This document shows, one piece after another, positions 24,954 through 35,278 of a stretch of 64,000 nt of DNA. The DNA is taken from NCBI RefSeq assembly GCF_900537995.1, contig NZ_LR027880.1, positions 2,178,001-2,242,000 of the forward strand, read 5' to 3'. The position numbers and the translations under genes were made by a program. Origin of the DNA: Roseburia intestinalis L1-82. GTDB taxonomy: Bacteria; Bacillota; Clostridia; Lachnospirales; Lachnospiraceae. The notes under the pieces were generated by a model that ran no database searches, was not told the DNA's origin, and saw only the letters and a program-made list of their open reading frames with translations. Every line of letters begins with the position of its first letter. The stretch's first letter is position 1.

Positions 24954-27900
24954 CTATAAACTTTCTTCTTTTCCTTTGCTCTTTACAGTCTCCGGTTTCT
25001 CCGGCATCTTCTGATCGGAAATTTTCTGCTTCATCTCGGCAAGTTTCTCCTTGACGGATACCCGCCCTCTGGAACCGTCTGCTAACATCCGTTCCTTGTC
25101 ATGCTCTGCGATACGCTCCGACATCAGGAAACTTGCAACAGGCTTTAACGGTTCCTCTGCCACCGCCTGTATATCTTCTGCCCTGTTCGGCTCACTTTCC
25201 TGCGTCTGTGCGCTCTGCTCTCCGTTTTCGTCCTCCGGCTCATCATCGCCCATATCCAGTGCATTATCGCCCTTTTCGTCCATATTCAGAAGCGCATTTA
25301 ACTCTGCAAGGCGTTCTAGCTTCTCCGCCAGTTCCTGCTCCTGCGCAAAAGGTTTTGTAACTTCCACCTTTGCAGTTTCGAGCTGATGTTCCACGTTAGA
25401 AAGCTTCTGCTCCACGTCTGCCATTTTCCCGGTCATTCCCTCTAACGCATTGGACAGTCTTTGCAGATTTCCAAGTGGATCGGCTCCGATTTCCACCTCA
25501 TGGCTCAGACTTCCTTTTAAGCTGATCGTAAACTTGGAGAAGAACGAGTCAAAAGACACGCTCATCTTAAAGCCCTGATATTCTCCGATTGTGACCGCCA
25601 TGTTTGGCTGTTTGGCACTCCGGCACATATCAATCAACGCCGCACCCGCTTCCTTTTTGTCCGTATAGGTACGGTTTCCTATCTTCATGGAAAAAGCGTC
25701 CTTATCCACAGGCTTATGCGCCGCATAGGTCTGAATGTCCGCCCGGTATCCCTCAAGCCTTTCTTTTAAGGCTGTGATCTGCATCGGGTAATGCTTTGCG
25801 ATATTGTCCTCCAGACGGTAACGCTGGCTTGTGTGGTTTGCCTTTAAGAGCTTCAGCTTTGAAACCTGTATATCCAAATCCATCTTCTCCTTAATGTAAG
25901 GGTTTCCGGTTGCAAGTGCTTTGACCTCTGCATAAGAGAGCGCCGCTTCGTCAATGTCCTCACAGGAACGCACCGGGGACTTGCTCGTCATGATCTGCCC
26001 GATAAACTTCTGCTTGTTCTCAATGAGCTGCCATGAATAGCTGTCGAAGGTGCCTTCCGTCACATACCGGAAAATCTTGACCTTATCATTCATATTGCCC
26101 TGTCGTAAAATACGACCTTCCTGCTGTTCAATGTCAGACGGACGCCAGGGCACATCCAGATGATGTAATGCAATCAGTCTGTCCTGTACGTTGGTTCCGG
26201 CTCCCATTTTGGCAGTAGAACCCAACAAAAAACGAACCTGTCCGCTTCTTACCTTTGCAAACAGCTCCGCTTTTCTTTTCTCCGTATTGGCATCATGGAT
26301 AAATGCGATTTCTTCCGGTGGGACACCCTTTTCTTTCAGCTTGTTGCAAATGTCCTCATAAACATTGAATGTACCATCTCCTTTCGGTGTCGATAAGTCA
26401 CAGAAGATAAGCTGTGCCGACTTCTGTTCCTTTGTTTCCTCCCATATCTCAAATGCCTTGTCCACACAGGTGGTGGATTTAGAATTATCCTCATCGGGAA
26501 GCATATCGTTGATTAAACGCTGGTCTAATGCAAGTTTTCTACCGTCATTGGTGATTTTGAGCATATTGTCAACGTGTGGCTCTACCTTCCTATCACGAAC
26601 AGCCTCCGCACGATCCGCAAGGGACTGTACCATTTCTTTCTGATACTCACTCGGCTTTAACACCACATTTTCATACTCTGCTTCCGGTACAGGCAGTTTT
26701 AGCATATCCGGTGTCTGAATATCTGCACTTTCCTTGAAAAGTGAAATCAGCTCGGGCAGATTGAAGAACTTGGCAAACCTTGTCTTTGCCCGGTATCCGG
26801 TTCCCTCCGGTGCAAGCTCTATGGCTGTCTGCGTTTCTCCGAAAGTAGCCGCCCAACTGTCGAAATTGCCAAGACCAAGTTTCTGGAGCGTACTGTATTG
26901 CAGATAGCGCATATTCGTATAAAGCTCCGTCATACTGTTGGAAATCGGTGTACCTGTGGCAAAGATAATGCCCTTGCCGCCTGTCAGCTCGTCCATGTAC
27001 TGACACTTTGCAAACATATCCGAGGACTTCTGTGCTTCTGTCTGTGCAATGCCCGCCACGTTCCGCATCTTGGTGTATAAGAAAAGGTTCTTATAATTGT
27101 GGCTCTCATCTACGAACAGCCTGTCAACACCAAGCTGTTCAAAGGTTACTACATTGTCCTTGCGGGAAGTATCGTTCAATCGGCTCAGCCTTGCGTCTAA
27201 TGATTTTTTTGTTTTTTCCATCTGCTTAATGGTGTAACGCTCTCCCTTTTCCGCCTTGACCGCTTCGATTGCCATTTCTATTTCCGTTATCTGCCGCTCA
27301 ATCATGGCAGCCTGTCTTTCCATTGAAAGCGGTATCTTTTCAAACTGCGTATGCCCGATGATGACCGCATCATAATCTCCCGTTGCAATACGGGAACAGA
27401 ACTTTTTACGGTTGGCAGGCTCAAAATCTTTCTTTGTAGCAGCTAAAATATTTGCACCCGGATACAGGCGCAGGAAATCACTCGCCCACTGCTCTGTTAA
27501 ATGGTTCGGTACAACAAATAAGCTCTTTTGGCAAAGCCCTAACCGCTTGCTCTCCATTGCTGCAGCAATCATTTCAAAGGTCTTACCCGCACCCACACAA
27601 TGGGCAAGCAGGGTATTATCGCCGTAAAGCTGGTGTGCCACCGCATTAAGCTGATGCGGTCTTAATGTAATGTCCGGTGTCATGCCCGGAAACTTTAGGT
27701 GGGAACCGTCATACTCTCTCGGTCTGGTGGAATTGAAAAGCTCATTGTACTTGGCACACAAGGTCTGTCTGCGCTCCGGATCACGAAATACCCAGTCCTT
27801 AAAGGCTTCCCTTATGGCTTCCTGTTTCTGGCTGGCAAGCATGGTCTCCTTTTTGTTAAGAACTCTCTTTTCCTTCCCATCTTCCTCTATCGTATCAAAG

Positions 27901-30900
27901 ATACGGGTATCACGAAGGTTTAAGGAATCCTCCAGAATACGGTAGGCATTTGCCCGGCTCGTTCCGTAGGTCATATTGACAAGTGAATTGCCACGATCCG
28001 CATTTTTGCCCTTTACGTTCCACTGTCCTGTCACATCGGAATACTGCACCCCGACAAGGTTACGGTCAAAGAGGTAATCCGGTGTTTCAAAGGTTTCCCG
28101 CATGAAATCCTCGATGTACTTAGGCTCAATCCATGTGGCACCGATACGCACCTCAATCTCGCTTGCATCAAGCTCCTTGGGCTGAACGCCCTCAAGAGCT
28201 GTGACATTGATTGCAAACTCTGGACGGTTCTCTGCAAATACCCTTGCGGTTGCCAGCTTCTCCCTGACATTTCCGCTTAAATACTCGTCTGCGGTTTCCC
28301 ACTTTTCTGTGACCGGGTTCTGGAAGATCACTCTGGCAAGCTCCTTTGCCACTTCTTCCTCGCTTTTTCCCGTAAGCTCCGACATATAGGCTAGGTCTAC
28401 CCTTGCCCTTTCCCCTAATGACACCGCCAGTGCTTCACTTGCGGTATCCACGCTTGTAACAACCTCTGCCTTTTTAATGGTTCGCTTGGAAAACATATCA
28501 GCCTTGCCTTTGAAGTTGCCCTCATCGTCTAATTTCTCCAATGAACAAAGCAGACAATAGCTTGAATCCTGATTAAACGCTCTCTTATTGGTCTGTGAAT
28601 TGATCAGACCGTATTTCTTGGAAAACGCATCATACAGCTCATTAAGCTCTGCCTGCTTGCTCTTAATCATATCTTCCGGATATTCGTTCAACTGATAGTC
28701 AATCAGCTCCTGTGTACAGTCACGAATCTGCACCATGCCTTTCATGCGCTGCTCCATCGTTTCTGATACGTCCACAGGCTTCATAATGGAATTTTCCCGG
28801 TAATACACCCTCTCGTCCACGATAGTGTAACTGTAATTCTTCACGCCTGGATCGGCGGGGATTGCTTCTCTTGCCAGCTCATCATCAAGCTCATCGAACT
28901 CTACCTCGTCAATGCTGCCCTCGATATGGGATATAGCCTTTTCAAGCTGCTTGGATAATGAAATGGTGGTATCCGGTGTACAGGTGGCTTCCATGCCAAA
29001 CTGCCCGCTGACCATTTCCATTTTTCCCATGATCATTTCCGGGTGGTCTGCAAAATACTGGTTCATGGCTATGCCATCTTCATTTTCACAAAGATGCACC
29101 CAATCCGGCTCGATGTCGATTACCCTGTCACGCTTCTTTAAGAAAAGAATGTCCGAAGTAACCTCCGTCCCTGCATTTTCCTTAAAGGCTGTGTTGGGAA
29201 GCCTGATCGCTCCAAGAAGCTCCGCTCTCTGCGCAAGGTACTTTCTGACTTCCGGGCTTTTCTTATCCATTGTTCCCTTTGAGGTGACAAATGCCACCAC
29301 GCCGCCCGGTCTGACCTTATCTAAGGCTTTGGCGAAAAAGTAATCATGTATGAGGAAGTTATGCTTATCGTAGGCTCTGTCTGCCACCTTGTACTGACCG
29401 AATGGCACGTTTCCGATTGCCACATCAAAGAAATCATTGGGATAATCCGTCTTTTCAAAGCCAGTGATCTTCACATCGGCATTCGGGTATAGCTGCCTTG
29501 CAATTCTTCCGGTAATTCCATCAAGCTCCACACCATAAAGCCTGCTCTCCTGCATTTTTTCCGGCAACATACCGAAAAAGTTACCGATACCCATTGCCGG
29601 CTCCAAGATGTTACCTTTGGAAAAGCCCATTCGTTCCATCGCATCATAAATAGCCTTGATGATCACAGGGCTTGTATAGTGGGCATTTAAGGTACTTTCC
29701 CTTGCTGAATCGTATTCCTCGGCTGACAACAGGCTCTTTAATTCCTGATATTCACTTGCCCAATTCGTTTTGGTTTCATCAAAGGCATCAGCAAGACCAC
29801 CCCAGCCCACATATTTTGCTAAAATCTCCTGTTCTTCTGGCGTGGCAATACGGTTTTCGCCCTCAATCTTTTCAAGCGTTCTGATTGCTTCCACATTCTG
29901 ACGGAATTTTTCTTTTGCCGCAAAGCCTTTCCCGTCACTTTTCTCTGTTTCCGGAGCAATGTGGAAGTTGACTGCACCCGATTTGTCAATCTGTGGCTGT
30001 TCCTTTGGCGCTTCTGCTTCATTCTGCGGCTCTGGTTCGGCAATCACTTCACTCTCTTGCATTGGATTGGACAATTCTTCATTTTTCTGTTCATATTCAC
30101 CCCATATTCTTTGGGAAACAGCAGAAAAATAAGGAGATTCTTCTTCCATAATGCTGAAGCGAATCTCCTCCATGTCCTCAAGGCTCTTTGCCCCGGCTAT
30201 TTTATCATGGTACTTAAAATATAATGCTTCCCTGACAAGAATGCCCTCCAATCGTGCCAGTTCAGGCTCCGGCATACGTTCCCAAATATCATCCTTCTCC
30301 GTATGAATGGTAAAGCCTTCTCCGTCATCATGGTATCCAAGCGTATATTGCAGCTTATCATGTTCCCCACGAATATCACACTCAAAATCATAGACTGTTG
30401 TTCGTGTACCTCTGATATATTCCCGGTCTATCAATACAAGGTTTTGAACATCATCCGCAGTCAAAGGCGGTTCTTCTGTCTGCTCTATGGCAGGCTCGCC
30501 CTCATAATGTGCCGCATACTGTCCGGCATCCTTTAACAGACCGTCCATCTCCAGAGCTTTTTCTGTTTCGCCGCTGATTGTCTGCATCATTACATAGTCT
30601 GCCGCTTCTGCAAAAAGGAAATCATAGACCTCTTTTCCCTCCAAAGCTCGCTCATCGTCAGCAATCGTGACTGCCTGTGTTTTCTCGTTCCAGCCAACCA
30701 CATCTTTCCGGTCTAATGCTCCGCAGATTTTAACCACAGCCGACATTTCAGACAGCCTTTTATTTAACTGCTCTATGTCTGTTTTTCCGGTTTCCGGTGC
30801 TTTTGGTTCTCCTTCAGCAACAGTTCCTGTTTCTCTATCTAATTCCTGATTGGTTACACCACCCTCCAACTTCGCCTGTTCTTTTTGCATGGCTTTCTCT

Positions 30901-33323
30901 GCCTGTTCCTGTTTATACTGTGCATAGGCTTCCTTTCCCTCCGGCGAAAGGTATTTATCTGCCTGCACAAGCTCCCGGATACGTTTCTCTACTACATTCC
31001 AGTTTAAAAGCACCTTTGCGTAAGGACTGCCATAGTTACCTTTCTCCAGACGGATACCTTTGGCATCGTGATCCTCGTGCGCTCTGTCACTTCCCGGAAG
31101 TGCGTGGGAGCTGCCGCCCGTACCATATTCATTTTTCAGAAAAGCAATGTTATCTTTCTTGTCATGCCCTTCCATGAAATACTCATAGATACGGAATTTT
31201 CCATGTTCAAAACCGCTTCCTCCTGCCAGCCTGTAATCAATCTCGTCCTGTGTGATAAAGTCCTCATTCCTTACCTCTACCGTATCAAGTGCTGGAAATT
31301 CTTTCTTTTCCACACCTAAATCCGCAAGCTGTTCTAATAAATAATCCGGTCTTTTCACATACCGCCATTTAATCTGCTTTTCTCCGCTGTCAAGCTGTGC
31401 CTTTGCCTTTTCAAGCTCATCCTTAATCAGCTCTCTGCCTTCTGTTGTGGCTAAAAGCTCACACAACTTTTCCATGCTTGCCGGGTAATTGGAAAATTTA
31501 AGCTCCAGACTCTCCGGCATTTCCGATATTCCGTCACGGAAGAAATTGTTAATGTCCGTAGCAATTCTCTCACGCTCCACCGCATCCACAAGGAATACTT
31601 CGTTGGCACTCATATAAGTACCATTCTCCACCATAACACGGATATGGCTCTCCACTTCGCTCCAACTCATCACTGCAAGGGTATTTTCCTTTGCCGATGT
31701 ACCGTAACCGATACGCATACCCATTTCATCAAACCACAGTGAAACAGGATTTCCGTCAAACTCAAAACCTTTTCCGGTGGTCTTATACTCGTTCTTTAAA
31801 AATTCTGCCATTTCTTCCGGTGTCTTACCCTGCTGATACTTGGCATAGATACGTTTTCTGCTGTTATCCCTACCGCCGCCACTACGCAAGATACTGTCAA
31901 TCTGCTCCTGTGGCAAAGAAAAAGCAGCGGGCATGGTATATTGAATACTTGCTTCCGCTGCTGCGATTGTGCCAACCTGTTCCTCAAAGCTCGGAAACAG
32001 GCTTAACTGCTGATAGGTTCCCTCCGGCTGTTCGATATTTAACTGTAGATTAGTTCCGTCATCACGATCTCCTCTGCCGAGTGTACGATGCTGTTCATCT
32101 TCGCTACCCAGAGCATCTGATTCTCTGCTTTCATCTGCTCCGTTATCCCCTCTCTCTCCTTCATCTGTCTGGTCAGAAGCTCCATTCTCTCCTCTGCCTG
32201 CTCCTGTATCATCAACAAGTGTTCCTTCAGCTTCCCGCTCAGAAGAAGTCCCGTATATACTCCGTTCTTGTGCTCCTGTAAGAACTTCTTCCTCATCAGT
32301 CCGTACTTTGTCAGTACCTCCTTCGGCTGTTCGTCCATTGCTACCATCGATATCTGATAATCCCCGTTCTTCTCGTATGTCAGATTCATCATATTTGCTC
32401 CTTTCCCCGGCTTCTCCGGTCTGTGTGATAGATTGTTCGTCTTGACTTTCGCTTTCACGCTTTAACGCATTATAGTCTGCTTCAGATGCATTTGCAAGTC
32501 CTTTTTCGATATTTTTCTCATGGGTGTCGATACGTTCCCTGCCTACTCTCGTTTCTTCCCGATTTTGGGCAATCTGCCTGTCATACGCTCCGATTGCTTT
32601 TCCAATTTCCATAAGGATTGGCTTGGATAAATCAGACACATTGCTGCCAAGCTGTGACAGTGTTTCCACTGTGTTAAACTCATGGATATAAGGAAAGTTT
32701 ATTTCTTCGGCAAGCTCGCTCTCCTCCATGCCGCAACGCTTTAAAACAGTATAGGCAATGCTGTCGGCAAGGGTTTCCCGTATCCTTATTTCCACGTTCA
32801 GCTCGTCCAGTTCCTCTAAAAAGCTCCCTTCCTTTAAGTATTCCATATCTGAAGCAAGCTCTTTATAACAGTCCTCTGCAATCCGTCCGGCAATCTCCCG
32901 GATACGTCCCACAAACCCGGCTTCCCTGTCGGTATCCCCATAAGTCTTTTCCAGACGGGAAATCACCGATTCCATGTGTTCCTCACGCATTTCCCAAAGG
33001 TTAGGGAATTGTCCGATTCTTCTTGCCTTATGCACATCTGAAATATCAAAGACATACTTCAAACCGGAAAAACTATCCTCATCTATCAGTGCAATGCCCT
33101 TTGCACCTTTGTTTACCCAGCAGTGCATCTTTTCATTCCATATCTCTATGGAAGCACAGGCGGTTGCCTCCGGTCTTTGGGCATAGATTAAAAGCTGTTC
33201 CTTAAATGGATATTTATACAATCTGGAAGCAGTATTTAGGTATCTCCTCCAGTTTTCTTCATTCCGCACGACTTCTTTTGCTGTTTCCTCTGCCAGTGCG
33301 GAAATCAATTTATATTTTCTCAT
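24954..33323 (-). CDS. Giant ArdC-like / DNA methylase / SNF2-helicase fusion (2,789 aa)
   Basis: Residues 1-250 resemble ArdC but lack an HExxH peptidase motif. An acidic Gly/Glu/Asp-rich linker (about 265-425) leads to QQLSLFPSF near 438-446, which fits a sliding-clamp motif. An N6-adenine-methylase-like domain has [13 protein letters not shown] (near 1243) and [10 protein letters not shown] (near 1304), a variant of NPPF. The SNF2-type helicase has [12 protein letters not shown] (near 1909), [11 protein letters not shown] (near 2071) and [14 protein letters not shown] (near 2400). The tail has [13 protein letters not shown] and ends ESL. Such proteins are standard on large Clostridia ICEs and are thought to protect or remodel transferred DNA. 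Confidence 0.9.
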   Translation of the reverse strand: MRKYKLISALAEETAKEVVRNEENWRRYLNTASRLYKYPFKEQLLIYAQRPEATACASIEIWNEKMHCWVNKGAKGIALIDEDSFSGLKYVFDISDVHKARRIGQFPNLWEMREEHMESVISRLEKTYGDTDREAGFVGRIREIAGRIAEDCYKELASDMEYLKEGSFLEELDELNVEIRIRETLADSIAYTVLKRCGMEESELAEEINFPYIHEFNTVETLSQLGSNVSDLSKPILMEIGKAIGAYDRQIAQNREETRVGRERIDTHEKNIEKGLANASEADYNALKRESESQDEQSITQTGEAGERSKYDESDIREERGLSDIDGSNGRTAEGGTDKVRTDEEEVLTGAQERSIYGTSSEREAEGTLVDDTGAGRGENGASDQTDEGERGDNGADESRESDALGSEDEQHRTLGRGDRDDGTNLQLNIEQPEGTYQQLSLFPSFEEQVGTIAAAEASIQYTMPAAFSLPQEQIDSILRSGGGRDNSRKRIYAKYQQGKTPEEMAEFLKNEYKTTGKGFEFDGNPVSLWFDEMGMRIGYGTSAKENTLAVMSWSEVESHIRVMVENGTYMSANEVFLVDAVERERIATDINNFFRDGISEMPESLELKFSNYPASMEKLCELLATTEGRELIKDELEKAKAQLDSGEKQIKWRYVKRPDYLLEQLADLGVEKKEFPALDTVEVRNEDFITQDEIDYRLAGGSGFEHGKFRIYEYFMEGHDKKDNIAFLKNEYGTGGSSHALPGSDRAHEDHDAKGIRLEKGNYGSPYAKVLLNWNVVEKRIRELVQADKYLSPEGKEAYAQYKQEQAEKAMQKEQAKLEGGVTNQELDRETGTVAEGEPKAPETGKTDIEQLNKRLSEMSAVVKICGALDRKDVVGWNEKTQAVTIADDERALEGKEVYDFLFAEAADYVMMQTISGETEKALEMDGLLKDAGQYAAHYEGEPAIEQTEEPPLTADDVQNLVLIDREYIRGTRTTVYDFECDIRGEHDKLQYTLGYHDDGEGFTIHTEKDDIWERMPEPELARLEGILVREALYFKYHDKIAGAKSLEDMEEIRFSIMEEESPYFSAVSQRIWGEYEQKNEELSNPMQESEVIAEPEPQNEAEAPKEQPQIDKSGAVNFHIAPETEKSDGKGFAAKEKFRQNVEAIRTLEKIEGENRIATPEEQEILAKYVGWGGLADAFDETKTNWASEYQELKSLLSAEEYDSARESTLNAHYTSPVIIKAIYDAMERMGFSKGNILEPAMGIGNFFGMLPEKMQESRLYGVELDGITGRIARQLYPNADVKITGFEKTDYPNDFFDVAIGNVPFGQYKVADRAYDKHNFLIHDYFFAKALDKVRPGGVVAFVTSKGTMDKKSPEVRKYLAQRAELLGAIRLPNTAFKENAGTEVTSDILFLKKRDRVIDIEPDWVHLCENEDGIAMNQYFADHPEMIMGKMEMVSGQFGMEATCTPDTTISLSKQLEKAISHIEGSIDEVEFDELDDELAREAIPADPGVKNYSYTIVDERVYYRENSIMKPVDVSETMEQRMKGMVQIRDCTQELIDYQLNEYPEDMIKSKQAELNELYDAFSKKYGLINSQTNKRAFNQDSSYCLLCSLEKLDDEGNFKGKADMFSKRTIKKAEVVTSVDTASEALAVSLGERARVDLAYMSELTGKSEEEVAKELARVIFQNPVTEKWETADEYLSGNVREKLATARVFAENRPEFAINVTALEGVQPKELDASEIEVRIGATWIEPKYIEDFMRETFETPDYLFDRNLVGVQYSDVTGQWNVKGKNADRGNSLVNMTYGTSRANAYRILEDSLNLRDTRIFDTIEEDGKEKRVLNKKETMLASQKQEAIREAFKDWVFRDPERRQTLCAKYNELFNSTRPREYDGSHLKFPGMTPDITLRPHQLNAVAHQLYGDNTLLAHCVGAGKTFEMIAAAMESKRLGLCQKSLFVVPNHLTEQWASDFLRLYPGANILAATKKDFEPANRKKFCSRIATGDYDAVIIGHTQFEKIPLSMERQAAMIERQITEIEMAIEAVKAEKGERYTIKQMEKTKKSLDARLSRLNDTSRKDNVVTFEQLGVDRLFVDESHNYKNLFLYTKMRNVAGIAQTEAQKSSDMFAKCQYMDELTGGKGIIFATGTPISNSMTELYTNMRYLQYSTLQKLGLGNFDSWAATFGETQTAIELAPEGTGYRAKTRFAKFFNLPELISLFKESADIQTPDMLKLPVPEAEYENVVLKPSEYQKEMVQSLADRAEAVRDRKVEPHVDNMLKITNDGRKLALDQRLINDMLPDEDNSKSTTCVDKAFEIWEETKEQKSAQLIFCDLSTPKGDGTFNVYEDICNKLKEKGVPPEEIAFIHDANTEKRKAELFAKVRSGQVRFLLGSTAKMGAGTNVQDRLIALHHLDVPWRPSDIEQQEGRILRQGNMNDKVKIFRYVTEGTFDSYSWQLIENKQKFIGQIMTSKSPVRSCEDIDEAALSYAEVKALATGNPYIKEKMDLDIQVSKLKLLKANHTSQRYRLEDNIAKHYPMQITALKERLEGYRADIQTYAAHKPVDKDAFSMKIGNRTYTDKKEAGAALIDMCRSAKQPNMAVTIGEYQGFKMSVSFDSFFSKFTISLKGSLSHEVEIGADPLGNLQRLSNALEGMTGKMADVEQKLSNVEHQLETAKVEVTKPFAQEQELAEKLERLAELNALLNMDEKGDNALDMGDDEPEDENGEQSAQTQESEPNRAEDIQAVAEEPLKPVASFLMSERIAEHDKERMLADGSRGRVSVKEKLAEMKQKISDQKMPEKPETVKSKGKEESL

Positions 33324-33336
33324 GGTAAACCTCCGT

Positions 33337-33373
33337 AAAAAAGGCTGTAAGGCACTTTAAGCACCCTACAGCC
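33337..33373 (-). terminator. Terminator-like hairpin just before the giant gene
   Basis: On the minus strand GGCTGTAGGG pairs with CCTTACAGCC and is followed by six T, then directly by the ribosome site CGGAGG of the 2,789-aa gene. It would end the upstream transcript or act as an attenuator for the giant gene. Confidence 0.7.
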
Positions 33374-33395
33374 TGTGATCAGTTACTTATCGGCA

Positions 33396-33731
33396 TCAGG
33401 CATAAAAACCATGCTCCTCAATACCTTTTTCCAGAATACAGTTAATCAGTTCCTCAAGTTCCACTCCGTTAATCTCGCTGACAACAATCAGCTTGGCAAG
33501 GGTATCCTTCGGAACGGATACCGCATAACTCTCCTCATCCGCACGAAGTTCATGGACACAGATACCCAGTCCCTCTGCAATCTTGCACATAGCACCAAGC
33601 TCCGGCTCCTTAACTCCTGCCATAATGTCAAGGATTATTCTCTCCGGCACACCGGAAATTTTGGAAAGCTCCGCAATCCCGATTTCTTCCTCTTTCATCA
33701 CGTTTAATAGCTTATCTCCTGTTGTATACAT
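33396..33731 (-). CDS. Small helix-turn-helix protein (111 aa)
   Basis: The N-terminal half reads MKEEEIGIAELSKISGVPER then IILDIMAGVKEPELGAMCKIAEGLG, a Cro/C1 (XRE) helix-turn-helix. The C-terminal half is acidic and helical (VELEELINCILEKGIEEHGF). It lies 12 bases after the DUF5688 gene, in the conjugation operon, and could regulate it. The hairpin at 33337-33373 follows its stop. Confidence 0.7.
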   Translation of the reverse strand: MYTTGDKLLNVMKEEEIGIAELSKISGVPERIILDIMAGVKEPELGAMCKIAEGLGICVHELRADEESYAVSVPKDTLAKLIVVSEINGVELEELINCILEKGIEEHGFYA

Positions 33732-33743
33732 ATCCCACTCCTC

Positions 33744-34847
33744 CTATATTACGGCTTCCTTTTTCTTTTCCGGTGCAGAATGCTCTTTCCCGGCATTCAT
33801 TTTAATAACAGCATCCTTCTTCTCCGCAAGCTTCTCCTTTACTGAAACACGCTCATGACGGTTATCTCCTTTTTCCTCTTTCTGCTTAGCACGTTCCTCT
33901 GCCCGGTCACTGCGGAACAGTTCATGTTCTTTGGCATCATACTCATATACATGATCCGAAAGACGTTCTCCAGGCGCCACCTGTGTCTGATTTACTTCCT
34001 GTACCATCTGCTCAAGTTCTTTAAACTCCATTCCCGCATCTTTCGGTATAATCAGCGTTTCATGGATTGAAGAAGGCAGCATGTAAAAATCTCCTACCTT
34101 CTCAGCGATCTCCTGTCTGATATCATCGTTTAAAATTGCAGCCGCCCCATTTACTTTTGTATCATTTGTCAGCACATACATGGTATCGGGAATATCCGAC
34201 ATCATCTGCATTGCCATTTCTTTTGCTTCATCCATACCCACATTTTGTTCTCTTGCAATATCAACTGCAATCATCTCCGCAACCGTCTCATTCATTCCTT
34301 TGAAACTATGTGGCTGCAAAGTATCCATATTCTGCAACGCCTGGTCATGCAGTTCTTCAAGTGTGATTCCATATCCATCCATCAGATTATCTGTAATGGT
34401 AATGGTCGCAGTTCCTTCTCCTGTTTTATCCATTAAAATCTGATACACAACTGCTAAATCTTCCAACTTGGAGTACGGTTTATCCTGAAGGAACTGCTGA
34501 TTTGCTTCCTCGTTGATCAGCTTACATACAATTTTTTCCTTAATCTTGTCAAAATCGGTAACTGCCGATACATCTATATCATGATCTATATAATGTGACT
34601 GATACACACTTGCAATCTGAGCTAACACATCATCCAATTCAGCACCATCCTGTATCTGCTCAAAATATGGATTCAGATAAATGGTAGGTGCAATATTGCT
34701 TTCCTCTGTTCTTACCATCAGACCGTCCAGAACACAGTCATTATTCTTTACAATCTGATTGACCTCAACTGCAGCATCTGCAAACTTTTCAGGAAGGAAA
34801 TCCTGTATCTGTTCTTTTACCTGTTCTACAAAATCTCTATATTCCAT
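33744..34847 (-). CDS. DUF5688-family protein (367 aa)
   Basis: The protein begins MEYRDFVEQVKEQIQDFLPE and contains GTATITITDNLMDGYGITLE and DTMYVLTNDTKVNGAAAILN, as in the DUF5688 family of Clostridia, often carried on ICEs. The C-terminus has the shared tail [20 protein letters not shown]. Its ATG overlaps the stop of the 44-aa gene (TAATG), so translation is coupled. It has no enzyme motif that I can assign. Confidence 0.75.
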   Translation of the reverse strand: MEYRDFVEQVKEQIQDFLPEKFADAAVEVNQIVKNNDCVLDGLMVRTEESNIAPTIYLNPYFEQIQDGAELDDVLAQIASVYQSHYIDHDIDVSAVTDFDKIKEKIVCKLINEEANQQFLQDKPYSKLEDLAVVYQILMDKTGEGTATITITDNLMDGYGITLEELHDQALQNMDTLQPHSFKGMNETVAEMIAVDIAREQNVGMDEAKEMAMQMMSDIPDTMYVLTNDTKVNGAAAILNDDIRQEIAEKVGDFYMLPSSIHETLIIPKDAGMEFKELEQMVQEVNQTQVAPGERLSDHVYEYDAKEHELFRSDRAEERAKQKEEKGDNRHERVSVKEKLAEKKDAVIKMNAGKEHSAPEKKKEAVI

Positions 34848-34981
34848 TACTTTCTCTCTCCCTTCTTGGTGTCATTCTGTGATTTCTCTGTCAGCTTTGA
34901 TACTGTGGCACCATACATCTGGTACCTCTTCATCATGTTTCTCTGGCTTGTTACATTGATTTCTTTTTCTAACTGCTTCAT
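34847..34981 (-). CDS. Small basic protein (44 aa)
   Basis: ATG at 34981 with GGGAGG nine bases upstream, ending in a TAA that overlaps the DUF5688 start. The product MKQLEKEINVTSQRNMMKRY is basic and helical, ending KKGERK. Ribosome site and stop/start overlap make it a real gene of the operon. No family known. Confidence 0.65.
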   Translation of the reverse strand: MKQLEKEINVTSQRNMMKRYQMYGATVSKLTEKSQNDTKKGERK

Positions 34982-34995
34982 TCTGACTTTCCTCC

Positions 34996-35262
34996 CTATT
35001 CTGCTTTTCTTCCAAATGAAAACGTATCTTCTTTTTCCTTTTTCGGGGCAAATCTGCCTTTGACTTCCAAAAGCCTTTTTTCCATAATGGAAAACATGGC
35101 TTCCACCTGCTCCTGTGTATACTCATAATTGGTGCGGTTGGAAAGGTTCTCAAGCCTGCCGATTGCATCAATGACCTTGTTCACACGATACTCCCCAAGA
35201 CGGACAAACTTGTCCGCCTTGCTCTCATTGTCCTGTATTTTCTTTGTTTCTTCTGCTCCCAT
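34996..35262 (-). CDS. Small conserved ICE protein (88 aa)
   Basis: MGAEETKKIQDNESKADKFV is followed by RLGEYRVNKVIDAIGRLENL and a helical part with a basic end. It recalls short proteins encoded beside topoisomerase III on Clostridia mobile elements. It is soluble, all-helical in appearance, and sits 16 bases after the topoisomerase stop with GGAGG upstream. Function unknown. Confidence 0.7.
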   Translation of the reverse strand: MGAEETKKIQDNESKADKFVRLGEYRVNKVIDAIGRLENLSNRTNYEYTQEQVEAMFSIMEKRLLEVKGRFAPKKEKEDTFSFGRKAE

Positions 35263-35278
35263 TTGTTACATCCTCCTT

